From Streptomyces longisporoflavus (lineage in GTDB: Bacteria > Actinomycetota > Actinomycetes > Streptomycetales > Streptomycetaceae): 64,000 nt of DNA. The notes below the pieces were generated by a model. The model was not told the origin of the DNA, did not search any database, and saw only the letters and a program-made list of their open reading frames with translations. The translations under genes were made by a program, and so were the position numbers. Within the stretch, counting starts at the first letter, position 1. Each line of letters begins with the position of its first letter. Of the stretch, positions 39,422 to 47,109 are shown piece by piece. The stretch is taken from positions 62,001 through 126,000 of the forward strand of contig NZ_BMTR01000008.1 in the NCBI RefSeq assembly GCF_014649775.1, written 5' to 3'.

Positions 39422-41968
39422 TCAACCGCGCAACGTCACCGTAAAGCTCCGTCCGTACGCCCGGCGGGTGTCGACGTCGATCCGGGTCCCGCCGCGGGCC
39501 CGGCTCACCCGTACCCCCTCGTCGGCCGTGACCTCCCGCAGGGGACGGCCGCGGAGCAGCACGGTGACCTTGTCGCGGTCCATCGTCGGGTCCGACACCG
39601 CCACCGTCACCGGGCCGCGCCTCTCGCGCCGCACGAGCACGGACGCGGGCCCCTCGATCCGTGTCCCGGCGATCTCGTGGTGTCCCGGCGTGAAGCTGTT
39701 CGCGGCGGTCAGGCCGAGGCCGGCGTGGCTGACCGCCTGCAGCCGCACCGTGTTCGCGAGGACCTTCAGCGGCTGCCCGCCCCGGTACGCCCGCAGCCCC
39801 GCCTCGCCCGCGTTCGGCACCAGCGCGTAGGCCAGCGACAGGGGCCGGGCCCCGGCCGCCCGGTCCACGCTCACGCCGAGGACGGTGCGCGTCACCGCCG
39901 TGTCGGGGTTCGCGGTACGGACGACCCGGCGGCTGCGGGTGACCTTGTCCAGGGCGACCCGCACCCGCGGCGTGTCCAGGAAGACGTAGCCGACGGCGGC
40001 CTGCCGCGTGGCGTTGGCCCAGCGCAGCCACCGGAGGTCGCCCGTGCCCGCACCGGTCCACGGGCGGCCGTCACGCAGCTCCCCCGTCACGGAGACCTGG
40101 TCGTCCGGGGCCGCGGTGCGCGCGTCGACCGTCGTCGTCACGGCGCGCCCCGCCCCGTCGCCCACCCCGGCGGCGAGCACCACGATCTCCTCGTCCAGCA
40201 GAAACCACGACTTCGTCGCCGTCGCGCCCCGGTAGACCACGACGTCGTCCGGCAGGAGCTGCCGGTCGCGGAAGGCGGCGTCACTCGACTGCACCGCCCC
40301 GACCGCGCCGTACGCCCCGAGGACCGCGCCCCCGGAGTGCCGGTTGGTGCCGCGCGGGAAGTAGACGTACTTGTTCTGCGACTCGGACGACGAGGTGAAG
40401 TTCAGCGGGTGGCCGGGGTTGTCGTAGTACGGCTTCCCGTACAGCTCGGGGATCGTCCGGCGCTGCTCGACCGGCGCGGTGACACCCGCGAGGCCGTACG
40501 GCGAGACGGTGGTGAAGTAGTCGACCCCGAACGCCTGCGTCTGGTCCTGGCCCGAGAGGTAGAGGTAGTACGCGCCGTCGCCCTGGAACCACGGCATGAG
40601 ATTTTCGCCGCTCATGTACTCGTACTTGCTGATCCGGTCCGAGCTGCGTGCGAGCGCGAAGGCGTAGCCCTCTCTGCGGTGGACGTGCCTGTCCATGGCG
40701 TTGAAGGCGACGCTGCGCGAGGCCGGATTCAGGTCCGCGGGCGGCACGGAGGCGTCGCCGATGATGTCGGCGTAGCGCACGATGCTGACCGGCGAGACGA
40801 AGCCGACCGGGTTGAGCGCGGCGCGCGAGGTCGACCGGATGTGCTTCACGTAGCTCTTCAGGGCGGTGGCGTCGGCGCCCGTGGAGAGGGAGGAGAGGTC
40901 CACGACGGCCTCGACGACGACCCCGACGTCGACGTAGCCGCCGTCGGGCCGCGACACCGCACGTCCCTTGACGATCTCCATCATCCAGCCCTCGAAGATG
41001 AGCGGCGCGAAGCCGTCGCGGACCCACCTGCGGACCGTCGGCACCAGCTCCTCGCCGTGCGCGAAGCCCGTGCCGTCGAGGATCTTGAGGGTCTGCACGA
41101 CCCTGGTGAGCAGGCCCTTTCCGTACGAACCCGTGTACGCGACGGAGGCGTGCTGTATGAACGAGCCGTCGGCGTAGTAACCGTCCGTCACGCCGTGCCG
41201 GAGGCCGTAGGGGTCGATGGTGACGAAGACCGTCAGCTGGTCGGTGAGGGCCTTGCGGATGCGGGCCTCGCCGCCCGCGCCGACGAGCGCGCCCTGGAGG
41301 ATGCGGTTGGTGGTGATGTCGGCGAGGTTGGCGCCGGTGTGGAAGCGCGAGTCGAGGTTCACGTCCCCGTCGGTGCCGTTGCGCAGATAGGCGTCCATCG
41401 AGGTGACGTAGGTGGTGATGAGGCCGGGCTCGTACGTCCGCACCTCGTCGACGAGAAGCGCGAGGGTCTTGCTGACGTGCTGGGAGATGCCGATCTCCCA
41501 GTTGAACCAGTTGCCGTAGTAGCCCTTGGACTGATCGCCGTAGTAGCGCTCGTGCAGCCATCCGAGGCCGTCGATCACGCGGCGCTGCACGGCGGTGTCG
41601 CCGTAGAGGTCCGAGGGGGCGGGGCCGGGGGTGCGGGTGGCGAGGGCGATCTCGTAGAGACGCCTGAAGGCCGTGTTGAGGTTGGCGTCGTCCGTGCCGA
41701 GCGCCAGGCCCGCGAACAGCTCGCCCTCGCCCGCGTCGTCCATGGACTTCAGGTTCGTCCGCGCGGTCTTCTCGATCGCGGCGAGCTTGGCGGCCGTCTC
41801 GGGGCGCGCGTTGGACTCGGCGGTGCCCGCGAAGATCCCCACGGTGTTGGCCAGGAGCCGGTCGCTGTCCGCCGCGGCCTCGGCCGCGCTCACGGGCGGC
41901 GCGGGGAGCACCGCCAGGAGACCGGCGGCCGAGAGGGCGGACAGCAGGCGTCTGCGGGTGATGTCCAT
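39422..41968 (-). CDS. Secreted polysaccharide lyase family 8 (hyaluronate/chondroitin/xanthan lyase-like)
   Basis: An 848-aa exported enzyme that cleaves uronic-acid polysaccharides by beta-elimination. The signal peptide (MDITRRRLLSALSAAGLLAV) carries three arginines and resembles a Tat signal. The catalytic alpha/alpha toroid has YYGNWFNWEIGISQHVSKTL, the TGANLADITTN segment and DGSFIQHASVAYTGSYG, which should hold the catalytic Asn, His and Tyr. Beta-sandwich domains fill the C-terminal half. ATG 41968 follows GGAGG. The exact polymer is undetermined. An octamer repeat array occupies its upstream region. Confidence 0.9.
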   Translation of the reverse strand: MDITRRRLLSALSAAGLLAVLPAPPVSAAEAAADSDRLLANTVGIFAGTAESNARPETAAKLAAIEKTARTNLKSMDDAGEGELFAGLALGTDDANLNTAFRRLYEIALATRTPGPAPSDLYGDTAVQRRVIDGLGWLHERYYGDQSKGYYGNWFNWEIGISQHVSKTLALLVDEVRTYEPGLITTYVTSMDAYLRNGTDGDVNLDSRFHTGANLADITTNRILQGALVGAGGEARIRKALTDQLTVFVTIDPYGLRHGVTDGYYADGSFIQHASVAYTGSYGKGLLTRVVQTLKILDGTGFAHGEELVPTVRRWVRDGFAPLIFEGWMMEIVKGRAVSRPDGGYVDVGVVVEAVVDLSSLSTGADATALKSYVKHIRSTSRAALNPVGFVSPVSIVRYADIIGDASVPPADLNPASRSVAFNAMDRHVHRREGYAFALARSSDRISKYEYMSGENLMPWFQGDGAYYLYLSGQDQTQAFGVDYFTTVSPYGLAGVTAPVEQRRTIPELYGKPYYDNPGHPLNFTSSSESQNKYVYFPRGTNRHSGGAVLGAYGAVGAVQSSDAAFRDRQLLPDDVVVYRGATATKSWFLLDEEIVVLAAGVGDGAGRAVTTTVDARTAAPDDQVSVTGELRDGRPWTGAGTGDLRWLRWANATRQAAVGYVFLDTPRVRVALDKVTRSRRVVRTANPDTAVTRTVLGVSVDRAAGARPLSLAYALVPNAGEAGLRAYRGGQPLKVLANTVRLQAVSHAGLGLTAANSFTPGHHEIAGTRIEGPASVLVRRERRGPVTVAVSDPTMDRDKVTVLLRGRPLREVTADEGVRVSRARGGTRIDVDTRRAYGRSFTVTLRG

Positions 41969-41996
41969 GGCGACCTCCGCGGATCGGTTGGCGTTC

Positions 41997-42092
41997 GTTC
42001 CGGCGTTCCGGCGTTCCGGCGTTCCGGCGTTCCGGCGTTCCGGCGTTCCGGCGTTCCGGCGTTCCGGCGTTCCGGCGTTCCGGCGTTCCGGC
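41997..42092 (+). repeat. Tandem octamer (GTTCCGGC) x12
   Basis: Twelve perfect head-to-tail copies of an 8-bp unit occupy the region between the divergent PL8 lyase (start 41968) and cheB-like gene (start 42189). The array begins 29 bp upstream of the lyase ATG, inside its promoter or leader. Complete identity between copies suggests recent slippage expansion. No gene uses it in a sensible frame. Confidence 0.9.
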
Positions 42093-42175
42093 GGGCGGAG
42101 TCAAGCAGACGCCCCGGGCGGCGACAAGGGAGAGTGCGCCCGCCGCGCGGCGGGACCGATCGGACCGGCAGCGAC

Positions 42176-42181
42176 TAGGCT
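42176..42181 (+). promoter_or_regulatory. TAGGCT -10 element before the cheB-like gene
   Basis: TAGGCT ends 7 nt before the GTG at 42189 and no Shine-Dalgarno sequence intervenes, so the transcript is probably leaderless. Confidence 0.5.
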
Positions 42182-42188
42182 CGACACT

Positions 42189-42788
42189 GTGAGGACGGAA
42201 GAGCACGCACCAGGGCCGTTCGCCATCGTGGCCGTCGCCTCGTCCGCCGGAGGCATCCAGGGTCTCGCCGAGATCCTGGGCGCGCTCGGCCCCGGACTGC
42301 CCGTGCCCGTGCTCGTGGTCCAGCATCTCGATCCCCGTCACCGCACGCTCCTCGCGGAGGTCCTCAGCCGGCGCACGGCACTCAGTGTGAAGCTGGCGGA
42401 GGACCAGGAGAGCGCCGAGCCGGGCGTCGTCTATCTGGCGCCGCCCGACCGGCACCTCCTGGTGGGGCCGGACGGCGTACTCACGCTGTCGAACAGTAAG
42501 CTCGTGCACTTCGTGCGCCCCTCCGCTGACCTGCTGTTCGAGTCGATGGCGGGAGCGTACGGCCCGCAGGCCATCGCCTGTGTGATCACCGGCACCGGTA
42601 TGGACGGCGCGATGGGTGTGGAGGCGGTCAAGTCGCGGGGCGGCACCGTGATCGCCGAGGACCCGGAGAGTGCGCGGTTCGCGGGGATGCCCACGGCGGC
42701 GGTGGACACCGGAGCCGTGGACTTCGTACTCCGTATCGAGGAAATCGCCGCGGCCATCCGCGGCCTTGTCGAGGACAAGAGGCAGTAA
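42189..42788 (+). CDS. CheB-type methylesterase domain protein without receiver domain
   Basis: A 199-aa stand-alone CheB catalytic domain. The triad is visible: Ser19 in VAVASSAGGIQGL, His46 in VLVVQHLDPRHRTLL and Asp139 in VITGTGMDGAMG. CheB demethylates or deamidates chemoreceptors, but no receiver domain, receptor or flagellar gene is present, so it more likely acts in a non-chemotaxis signalling pathway with the neighbouring CheR-like protein. Its stop overlaps the cheR start as TAATG. GTG 42189 lies just behind a TAGGCT -10. Confidence 0.9.
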   Translation: MRTEEHAPGPFAIVAVASSAGGIQGLAEILGALGPGLPVPVLVVQHLDPRHRTLLAEVLSRRTALSVKLAEDQESAEPGVVYLAPPDRHLLVGPDGVLTLSNSKLVHFVRPSADLLFESMAGAYGPQAIACVITGTGMDGAMGVEAVKSRGGTVIAEDPESARFAGMPTAAVDTGAVDFVLRIEEIAAAIRGLVEDKRQ

Positions 42789-44827
42789 TGGGTGAGTCGT
42801 CCGGCGCCGGGGCAGAGCAGGGCGCGCAGCCCGGGGCACAGGGACATCCGGAGCCCGCGAGCGAGGCACAGCAGGTACGTGAAGCGGACAGGATGCGTGC
42901 AGCAGAGCAGGGGCATCGGAGGGAGCGGGGACAGGAGACACGGCCGGCCCGCGAACAACAGCCCGACGGACTCCCCGACCCCGGTCTCGAGGATCTCCTC
43001 GCGTTCATCCGTGACGCACGCGGGTTCGACTTCACCGGCTACAAACGCTCCACCCTCGGCCGTCGCATCCGCAAGCGCATGGGCGACGTCGCCGTCCAGG
43101 GGTACGCGGACTACCGCGACCTCCTGGAGACCGACGCGGACGAGTTCCGTGCGCTGTTCAACACGATCCTGATCAACGTCACCTCCGTGTTCCGCGACCC
43201 GGACGCCTGGGGCCTCCTCCAGCGCGAGGCGCTGCCCGAACTCCTCGGTTCCGTCGACCCGTCCTCGGAGATCCGGGTCTGGAGCGCGGGCTGCTCCAGC
43301 GGCGAGGAGGCGTACTCCCTGGCCATGATGTTCGCGGAGGCGCTCGGCGTCGAGGAGTGCGTGAACCGCGTCAAGATCTACGCCACGGACGTCGACGAGG
43401 AAGCCCTGCGTGACGCGCGCTCGGGGCAGTATCCCGCGAGGTCCCTGGAGCCGCTGTCCAGGGAGCTGCGCGACAAGTACTTCGAGCGCAACGGCACGCA
43501 GTACGCCTTCCGGACGGATCTGCGGCGCCGCGTCATCTTCGGCCGGCACGACATCACCCGTGACGCCCCGATCTCCCGCCTCGACCTGCTCGTCTGCCGC
43601 AACACGCTGATGTACTTCAACGTGGAAGCGCAGGCGCAGATCCTCGACCGCTTCCACTTCGCCCTGCGCGAAGGCGGCTGTCTCTTCCTCGGCAAGGCCG
43701 AAATGCTCCTGAACGACACCGATCGCTTCGAGGCGATCAGCATCCGCCAGCGCGTCTTCCGCCGCCGGCCCGGCGGCAGCGCGCCGCCGTATCCCGCGAC
43801 GCCGCCCCTGAAGAGCAGGGTCGGCGTGGGCCTGGAGAGGCAGCAGGCCACGCAGACGGGACAGCTGCGTGATCTGGTTCTCGACGCGACGCCGGGGGCG
43901 AGCATCGCCCTGGACGGCAACGGCATCGTCGTCCTGATCAACCACGGGGCACGCTCGCAATTCGGTCTCACGCCCAACGACGTGGGGCGCCCCTTCCAGG
44001 ACCTGGAGATCTCCTACCGGCCCGCCGAGCTCCGCTCGCTGATCGACCAGGCCGTCTACGAACGCAGGTCGATGCACGTCCGCGGCGCGGAGCGCCGGCT
44101 GGGCAACGATTTGCAGTACTTCGACATCGGCATCCAGCCGATCATGGGCGGTCCCGGCGGGCCCGGTCTGCCGATCGCCATCAACGTCACGTTCATGGAC
44201 GTCACGCAGTCCACCCGGCTCAAGGCCGAGGTCAAGCGCGTGCGTGAGGACCTGGAGACGGCGTACGAGGAACTCCAGTCGACCAACGAGGAGCTGGAGA
44301 CCACCAACGAGGAACTCCAGTCGAGCATCGAGGAGCTGGAGACCACCAACGAAGAGCTCCAGTCGACCAACGAGGAGCTGGAGACGACCAACGAAGAGCT
44401 CCAGTCCGGCAATGAAGAGCTCGAGACGATGAACGACGAGATGCGGCTGCGCACCACGGACCTGGACGAGGCGCATGCCTTCCTCGAGGGAGTGGTGAGC
44501 AGTATCGCGGCCGGGGTGGTGGTGCTCTCGGCCGACATGCGCACGAAGAACTGGAACCGCGGCGCGGTCGACCTGTGGGGGCTGCGCCCGGACGAGGTGC
44601 TCGACGAACCCTTCTTCGCCCTCGATTTCGGTCTGCCCACGGACCGCCTGCGCGACGTCATCCAGCAGTGCGTCGCGTCGGGCAAGCGGGCGGGTCCCGT
44701 GGTCATCCCCGCGGTGAACCGCATCGGACGGAAAATCGACTGTTCGGTGATCTGCTCTCCGTTCGACGGTCACAACGGAGGTGTTGTCCTCCTGATGGAA
44801 GACGTCGCCGACTCCGGCGGCAGCTGA
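42788..44827 (+). CDS. CheR-type methyltransferase fused to coiled coil and PAS domain
   Basis: A 679-aa protein. A low-complexity N-terminus of about 60 residues precedes the CheR domain (FIRDARGFDFTGYKRSTLGR, the SAM site VWSAGCSSGEEAYSLAM, CRNTLMYFNVEAQAQILDRF). A PAS-like region at about 360-470 leads to a long coiled coil at about 480-557 made of 14-residue repeats (ELQSTNEELETTNE), encoded by near-identical 42-bp units, and a second PAS domain closes the protein. This CheR-PAS architecture occurs in hybrid sensory systems that work without flagella. It overlaps cheB by one base and is 24 bp before the ANTAR gene. Confidence 0.9.
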   Translation: MGESSGAGAEQGAQPGAQGHPEPASEAQQVREADRMRAAEQGHRRERGQETRPAREQQPDGLPDPGLEDLLAFIRDARGFDFTGYKRSTLGRRIRKRMGDVAVQGYADYRDLLETDADEFRALFNTILINVTSVFRDPDAWGLLQREALPELLGSVDPSSEIRVWSAGCSSGEEAYSLAMMFAEALGVEECVNRVKIYATDVDEEALRDARSGQYPARSLEPLSRELRDKYFERNGTQYAFRTDLRRRVIFGRHDITRDAPISRLDLLVCRNTLMYFNVEAQAQILDRFHFALREGGCLFLGKAEMLLNDTDRFEAISIRQRVFRRRPGGSAPPYPATPPLKSRVGVGLERQQATQTGQLRDLVLDATPGASIALDGNGIVVLINHGARSQFGLTPNDVGRPFQDLEISYRPAELRSLIDQAVYERRSMHVRGAERRLGNDLQYFDIGIQPIMGGPGGPGLPIAINVTFMDVTQSTRLKAEVKRVREDLETAYEELQSTNEELETTNEELQSSIEELETTNEELQSTNEELETTNEELQSGNEELETMNDEMRLRTTDLDEAHAFLEGVVSSIAAGVVVLSADMRTKNWNRGAVDLWGLRPDEVLDEPFFALDFGLPTDRLRDVIQQCVASGKRAGPVVIPAVNRIGRKIDCSVICSPFDGHNGGVVLLMEDVADSGGS

Positions 44828-44839
44828 CACGACACGTCG

Positions 44840-44845
44840 TAGGCT
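44840..44845 (+). promoter_or_regulatory. TAGGCT -10 element before the ANTAR gene
   Basis: TAGGCT ends 6 nt before ATG 44852, suggesting that the ANTAR gene also has its own leaderless promoter inside the cluster. A purine-rich GGTGGG also precedes the ATG and could serve as a ribosome site on readthrough transcripts. Confidence 0.4.
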
Positions 44846-44851
44846 GGTGGG

Positions 44852-45715
44852 ATGAGCGCGATGGAGGGCGGCTTCCCGGAGGCGGGCGGCCCGGCCGACA
44901 CCGCCCGGGCGCGTGCCGGCCGGGCGGACAGGCGCGCCGCGCAGGAGGTGGCGAACGCCGAGCGGCATGAGCGGCGCTTCGCGGAGACCGGCCGCGAGTT
45001 CCACTCGGCGATGGCGACGCGGCACCGTGCGGTCGCCGAGCGGCATCTCACCACGGCACGCCTCCAGCACGCGTACGTTCTGCGGTTGGCGGAGGCGGAG
45101 AGCGAGAACAGCGGCGTACCCCCTCTCTTCATGGCGGGGGTCGCCGAAGCCTGCGGGACGCGCAGTGCCGCGCTCACGCTCCTCGGGGACGACCTGAGCC
45201 AGCTCGCGGTCGCCGCCTCGGACCAGCCGTCGCGCGGCGCCCAGGACCTGGAGTACGTCCTGACCGCGGGCCCCGGCCGCGACGCGGCCCGCCACCGGCG
45301 CGCGGTGTACGCGTCGGGTGCCACGCTGGAGAGGCGCTGGCCCGGTTATGGCTCCGGCCTGGCCGCCCTCGGTCTGCGCGCGGTCGCGGCGCTGCCGCTG
45401 AACGCGTCGTCGGACTGCATAGGTGTGCTCACGGTCTTCGACCCCGCGGCGGCCCTCGCCAGGTCGGGCAGGTTCCGCGAGGTCGCCGCCGCGCTGGCGG
45501 ACGGGGTGCTCATAGGGCCCGACGCGGACCCCGGGCTCTACGGCGGCACGGATCTGCGTGCCGTGGTCCATCAGGCGTCCGGTGTGCTGTCCGAGCAGTC
45601 GGGCAGTTCGGTCGATGATGCGCTGGCGCTCATCAAGGCGCGGTCGTTCGCCCTGGGGGTGCCGCTCGAAACAGTGGCCCGGCGCGTCATCTCCGGGGAT
45701 CTGAAGCTGAAGTAG
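44852..45715 (+). CDS. GAF and ANTAR domain protein
   Basis: A 287-aa signalling protein. An N-terminal basic helical stretch (RAAQEVANAERHERRFAETG) precedes a GAF-like sensor domain (GVPPLFMAGVAEACGTRSAA, VAALPLNASSDCIGVLTVFD) and a C-terminal ANTAR domain (VHQASGVLSEQSGSSVDDAL, IKARSFALGVPLETVARRVI). ANTAR domains bind paired hairpins in mRNA leaders and prevent termination, so this protein may be the output of the CheB-CheR module. Gene order supports a shared pathway; the RNA target is unknown. Confidence 0.87.
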   Translation: MSAMEGGFPEAGGPADTARARAGRADRRAAQEVANAERHERRFAETGREFHSAMATRHRAVAERHLTTARLQHAYVLRLAEAESENSGVPPLFMAGVAEACGTRSAALTLLGDDLSQLAVAASDQPSRGAQDLEYVLTAGPGRDAARHRRAVYASGATLERRWPGYGSGLAALGLRAVAALPLNASSDCIGVLTVFDPAAALARSGRFREVAAALADGVLIGPDADPGLYGGTDLRAVVHQASGVLSEQSGSSVDDALALIKARSFALGVPLETVARRVISGDLKLK

Positions 45716-45876
45716 TCCGGGAGCTGACGCGGGGGTCCGTATTCCCGGCAACCATCCCCGGCAGCCCGCGCATCCCCGGCAACCCGCGCCCCGTCGCCCC
45801 CGTCGCGGTTGATAGCGTCGCTCGTCCGATCTTGCTGCGTGATCTTGCTGTTGCCCGACGGGGGAAGGGGGCCGCC

Positions 45877-47109
45877 GTGCCCGGGATGCGTGACGTCCGC
45901 AGGCGTACGTGGCTGCTGGTGGCCGGCGGGACCGCGCTCGCGCTCGCTGTCGGCGGCACCGGGATCGCCGTGTCGCGGTCAGGGGAGCGCGACGCCCGTG
46001 CCGCGGCCAACCAGGAGCAGCTGGCCCGGGGCTGCAAGGGCCTGTTCCCCGGCGAGCTGCGCTCCTTCGTGCCGGACGACTCGGCGGGCGTACTGACCGA
46101 GTACGGCACGATGCTCGCCCCTCGGCAGCAGAGCCGGGCGCTGCTCGACTGCACGCTGTCGTGGGGCGGGGGTGCCGACCGCGTGGAGCCCGACGCGCAG
46201 GTGAGGGTGCGGGCGGAGGCGGTGCTCGGCCGGACCGACGCTCCGGACGGCGGCTTCGGACTGCCGCTGCCGAGCAGCGCGCTGGGCGGGGGTGGCGCCG
46301 AGGACCGCCGTGACGGCAGCGAGGTGTCGGCCACGATCCTCGCCGAGTGCCCGAAGGGACTGAGCGGGCGGGTACGGCCGTCGGAGGATCTGCGCGTTTT
46401 CGTGGCTCTGCCGTCGAGGGCGGACAGCGAGTACGACGTCTCGGAGGCCGACCGGCTCCTTGCGGAACGCACCGCGGTCCGGGTCGCCGACCGGGTGAGC
46501 CGTGAACAGGGCTGCGGCGCGCGGCCGTTGACCGGCGCCGCGAAGCCGAAGGGCTCCGACTCGCTCTGCGACTGGCTCTCCCCCGAGGCCCTGGAGTTCG
46601 CCCGCGGCGACTGGAAGTTCTACGGCAACGACACGACCTACAGCGAGCGCGCGGGGTCCTGCGGCGGCCGGTGGGACGGCGCCGGAGGCCGGGCGGCCTG
46701 GCCGAAGACCGCGGCGGCGGGTGTGGACAGCTGGTCCGGTGTCCTCGCCCCGAGCGCGTACGACGACTTCGCCGGCGACGGCGACGTCCCCGGCAGCGAT
46801 CGGCGCCGGCACAAGCCGGACGGCGAGGGCCGGTTGACCGTCAAGAAGTCGGGTGACGACCCGCTGCTCGCGCTCTGGGCGCGGTCGGTCTGCGACGGCG
46901 GTCCCGCGTTCCACCGGGCCACGGTCATGCCCGCCCTCGACTTCGCGGACCAGGACGAGTTGCTCCTGGAGAAGAAGGACCGGCGGCGGATGTCGGCGGA
47001 CGCCCGGGCCCTGCTCGACCGCTATCTGGCGGCGGACGACGGCTGGGCACGGCGCGCGCACTGCCGGGACACGAAGATCATGGGAGAGGTGGAGGAGTGG
47101 CAGGGCTGA
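45877..47109 (+). CDS. Membrane-anchored extracytoplasmic protein of unknown function
   Basis: A 410-aa protein with a basic N-terminus and one hydrophobic helix (RRRTWLLVAGGTALALAVGG), so the bulk should lie outside the membrane. The exterior part has several Cys pairs (GCKGLFPGEL, LDCTLSWGG, AECPKGLSG, GCGARPLTG, LCDWLSPEAL, GSCGGRWDG) in a repeated layout, suggesting two disulfide-bonded copies of one domain. I do not recognise the family. GTG 45877 follows GGGGAAGGGGG. It overlaps the next gene, a shorter relative with the same anchor-plus-Cys plan, by 13 bp. Confidence 0.75.
   Translation: MPGMRDVRRRTWLLVAGGTALALAVGGTGIAVSRSGERDARAAANQEQLARGCKGLFPGELRSFVPDDSAGVLTEYGTMLAPRQQSRALLDCTLSWGGGADRVEPDAQVRVRAEAVLGRTDAPDGGFGLPLPSSALGGGGAEDRRDGSEVSATILAECPKGLSGRVRPSEDLRVFVALPSRADSEYDVSEADRLLAERTAVRVADRVSREQGCGARPLTGAAKPKGSDSLCDWLSPEALEFARGDWKFYGNDTTYSERAGSCGGRWDGAGGRAAWPKTAAAGVDSWSGVLAPSAYDDFAGDGDVPGSDRRRHKPDGEGRLTVKKSGDDPLLALWARSVCDGGPAFHRATVMPALDFADQDELLLEKKDRRRMSADARALLDRYLAADDGWARRAHCRDTKIMGEVEEWQG

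Noticed and set aside
35118..41968. A secondary-metabolite biosynthetic cluster around the P450
   Set aside because: No polyketide synthase, peptide synthetase, terpene cyclase or precursor peptide gene is present. Monooxygenases alone do not support it.
41997..42092. CRISPR array at the octamer repeat
   Set aside because: Units are 8 bp and contiguous with no spacers, and no cas genes are present. It is a simple tandem repeat.
42189..44827. A true chemotaxis operon
   Set aside because: CheA, CheW, CheY, receptors and flagellar genes are absent, CheB lacks its receiver domain, and the neighbour is an ANTAR protein.
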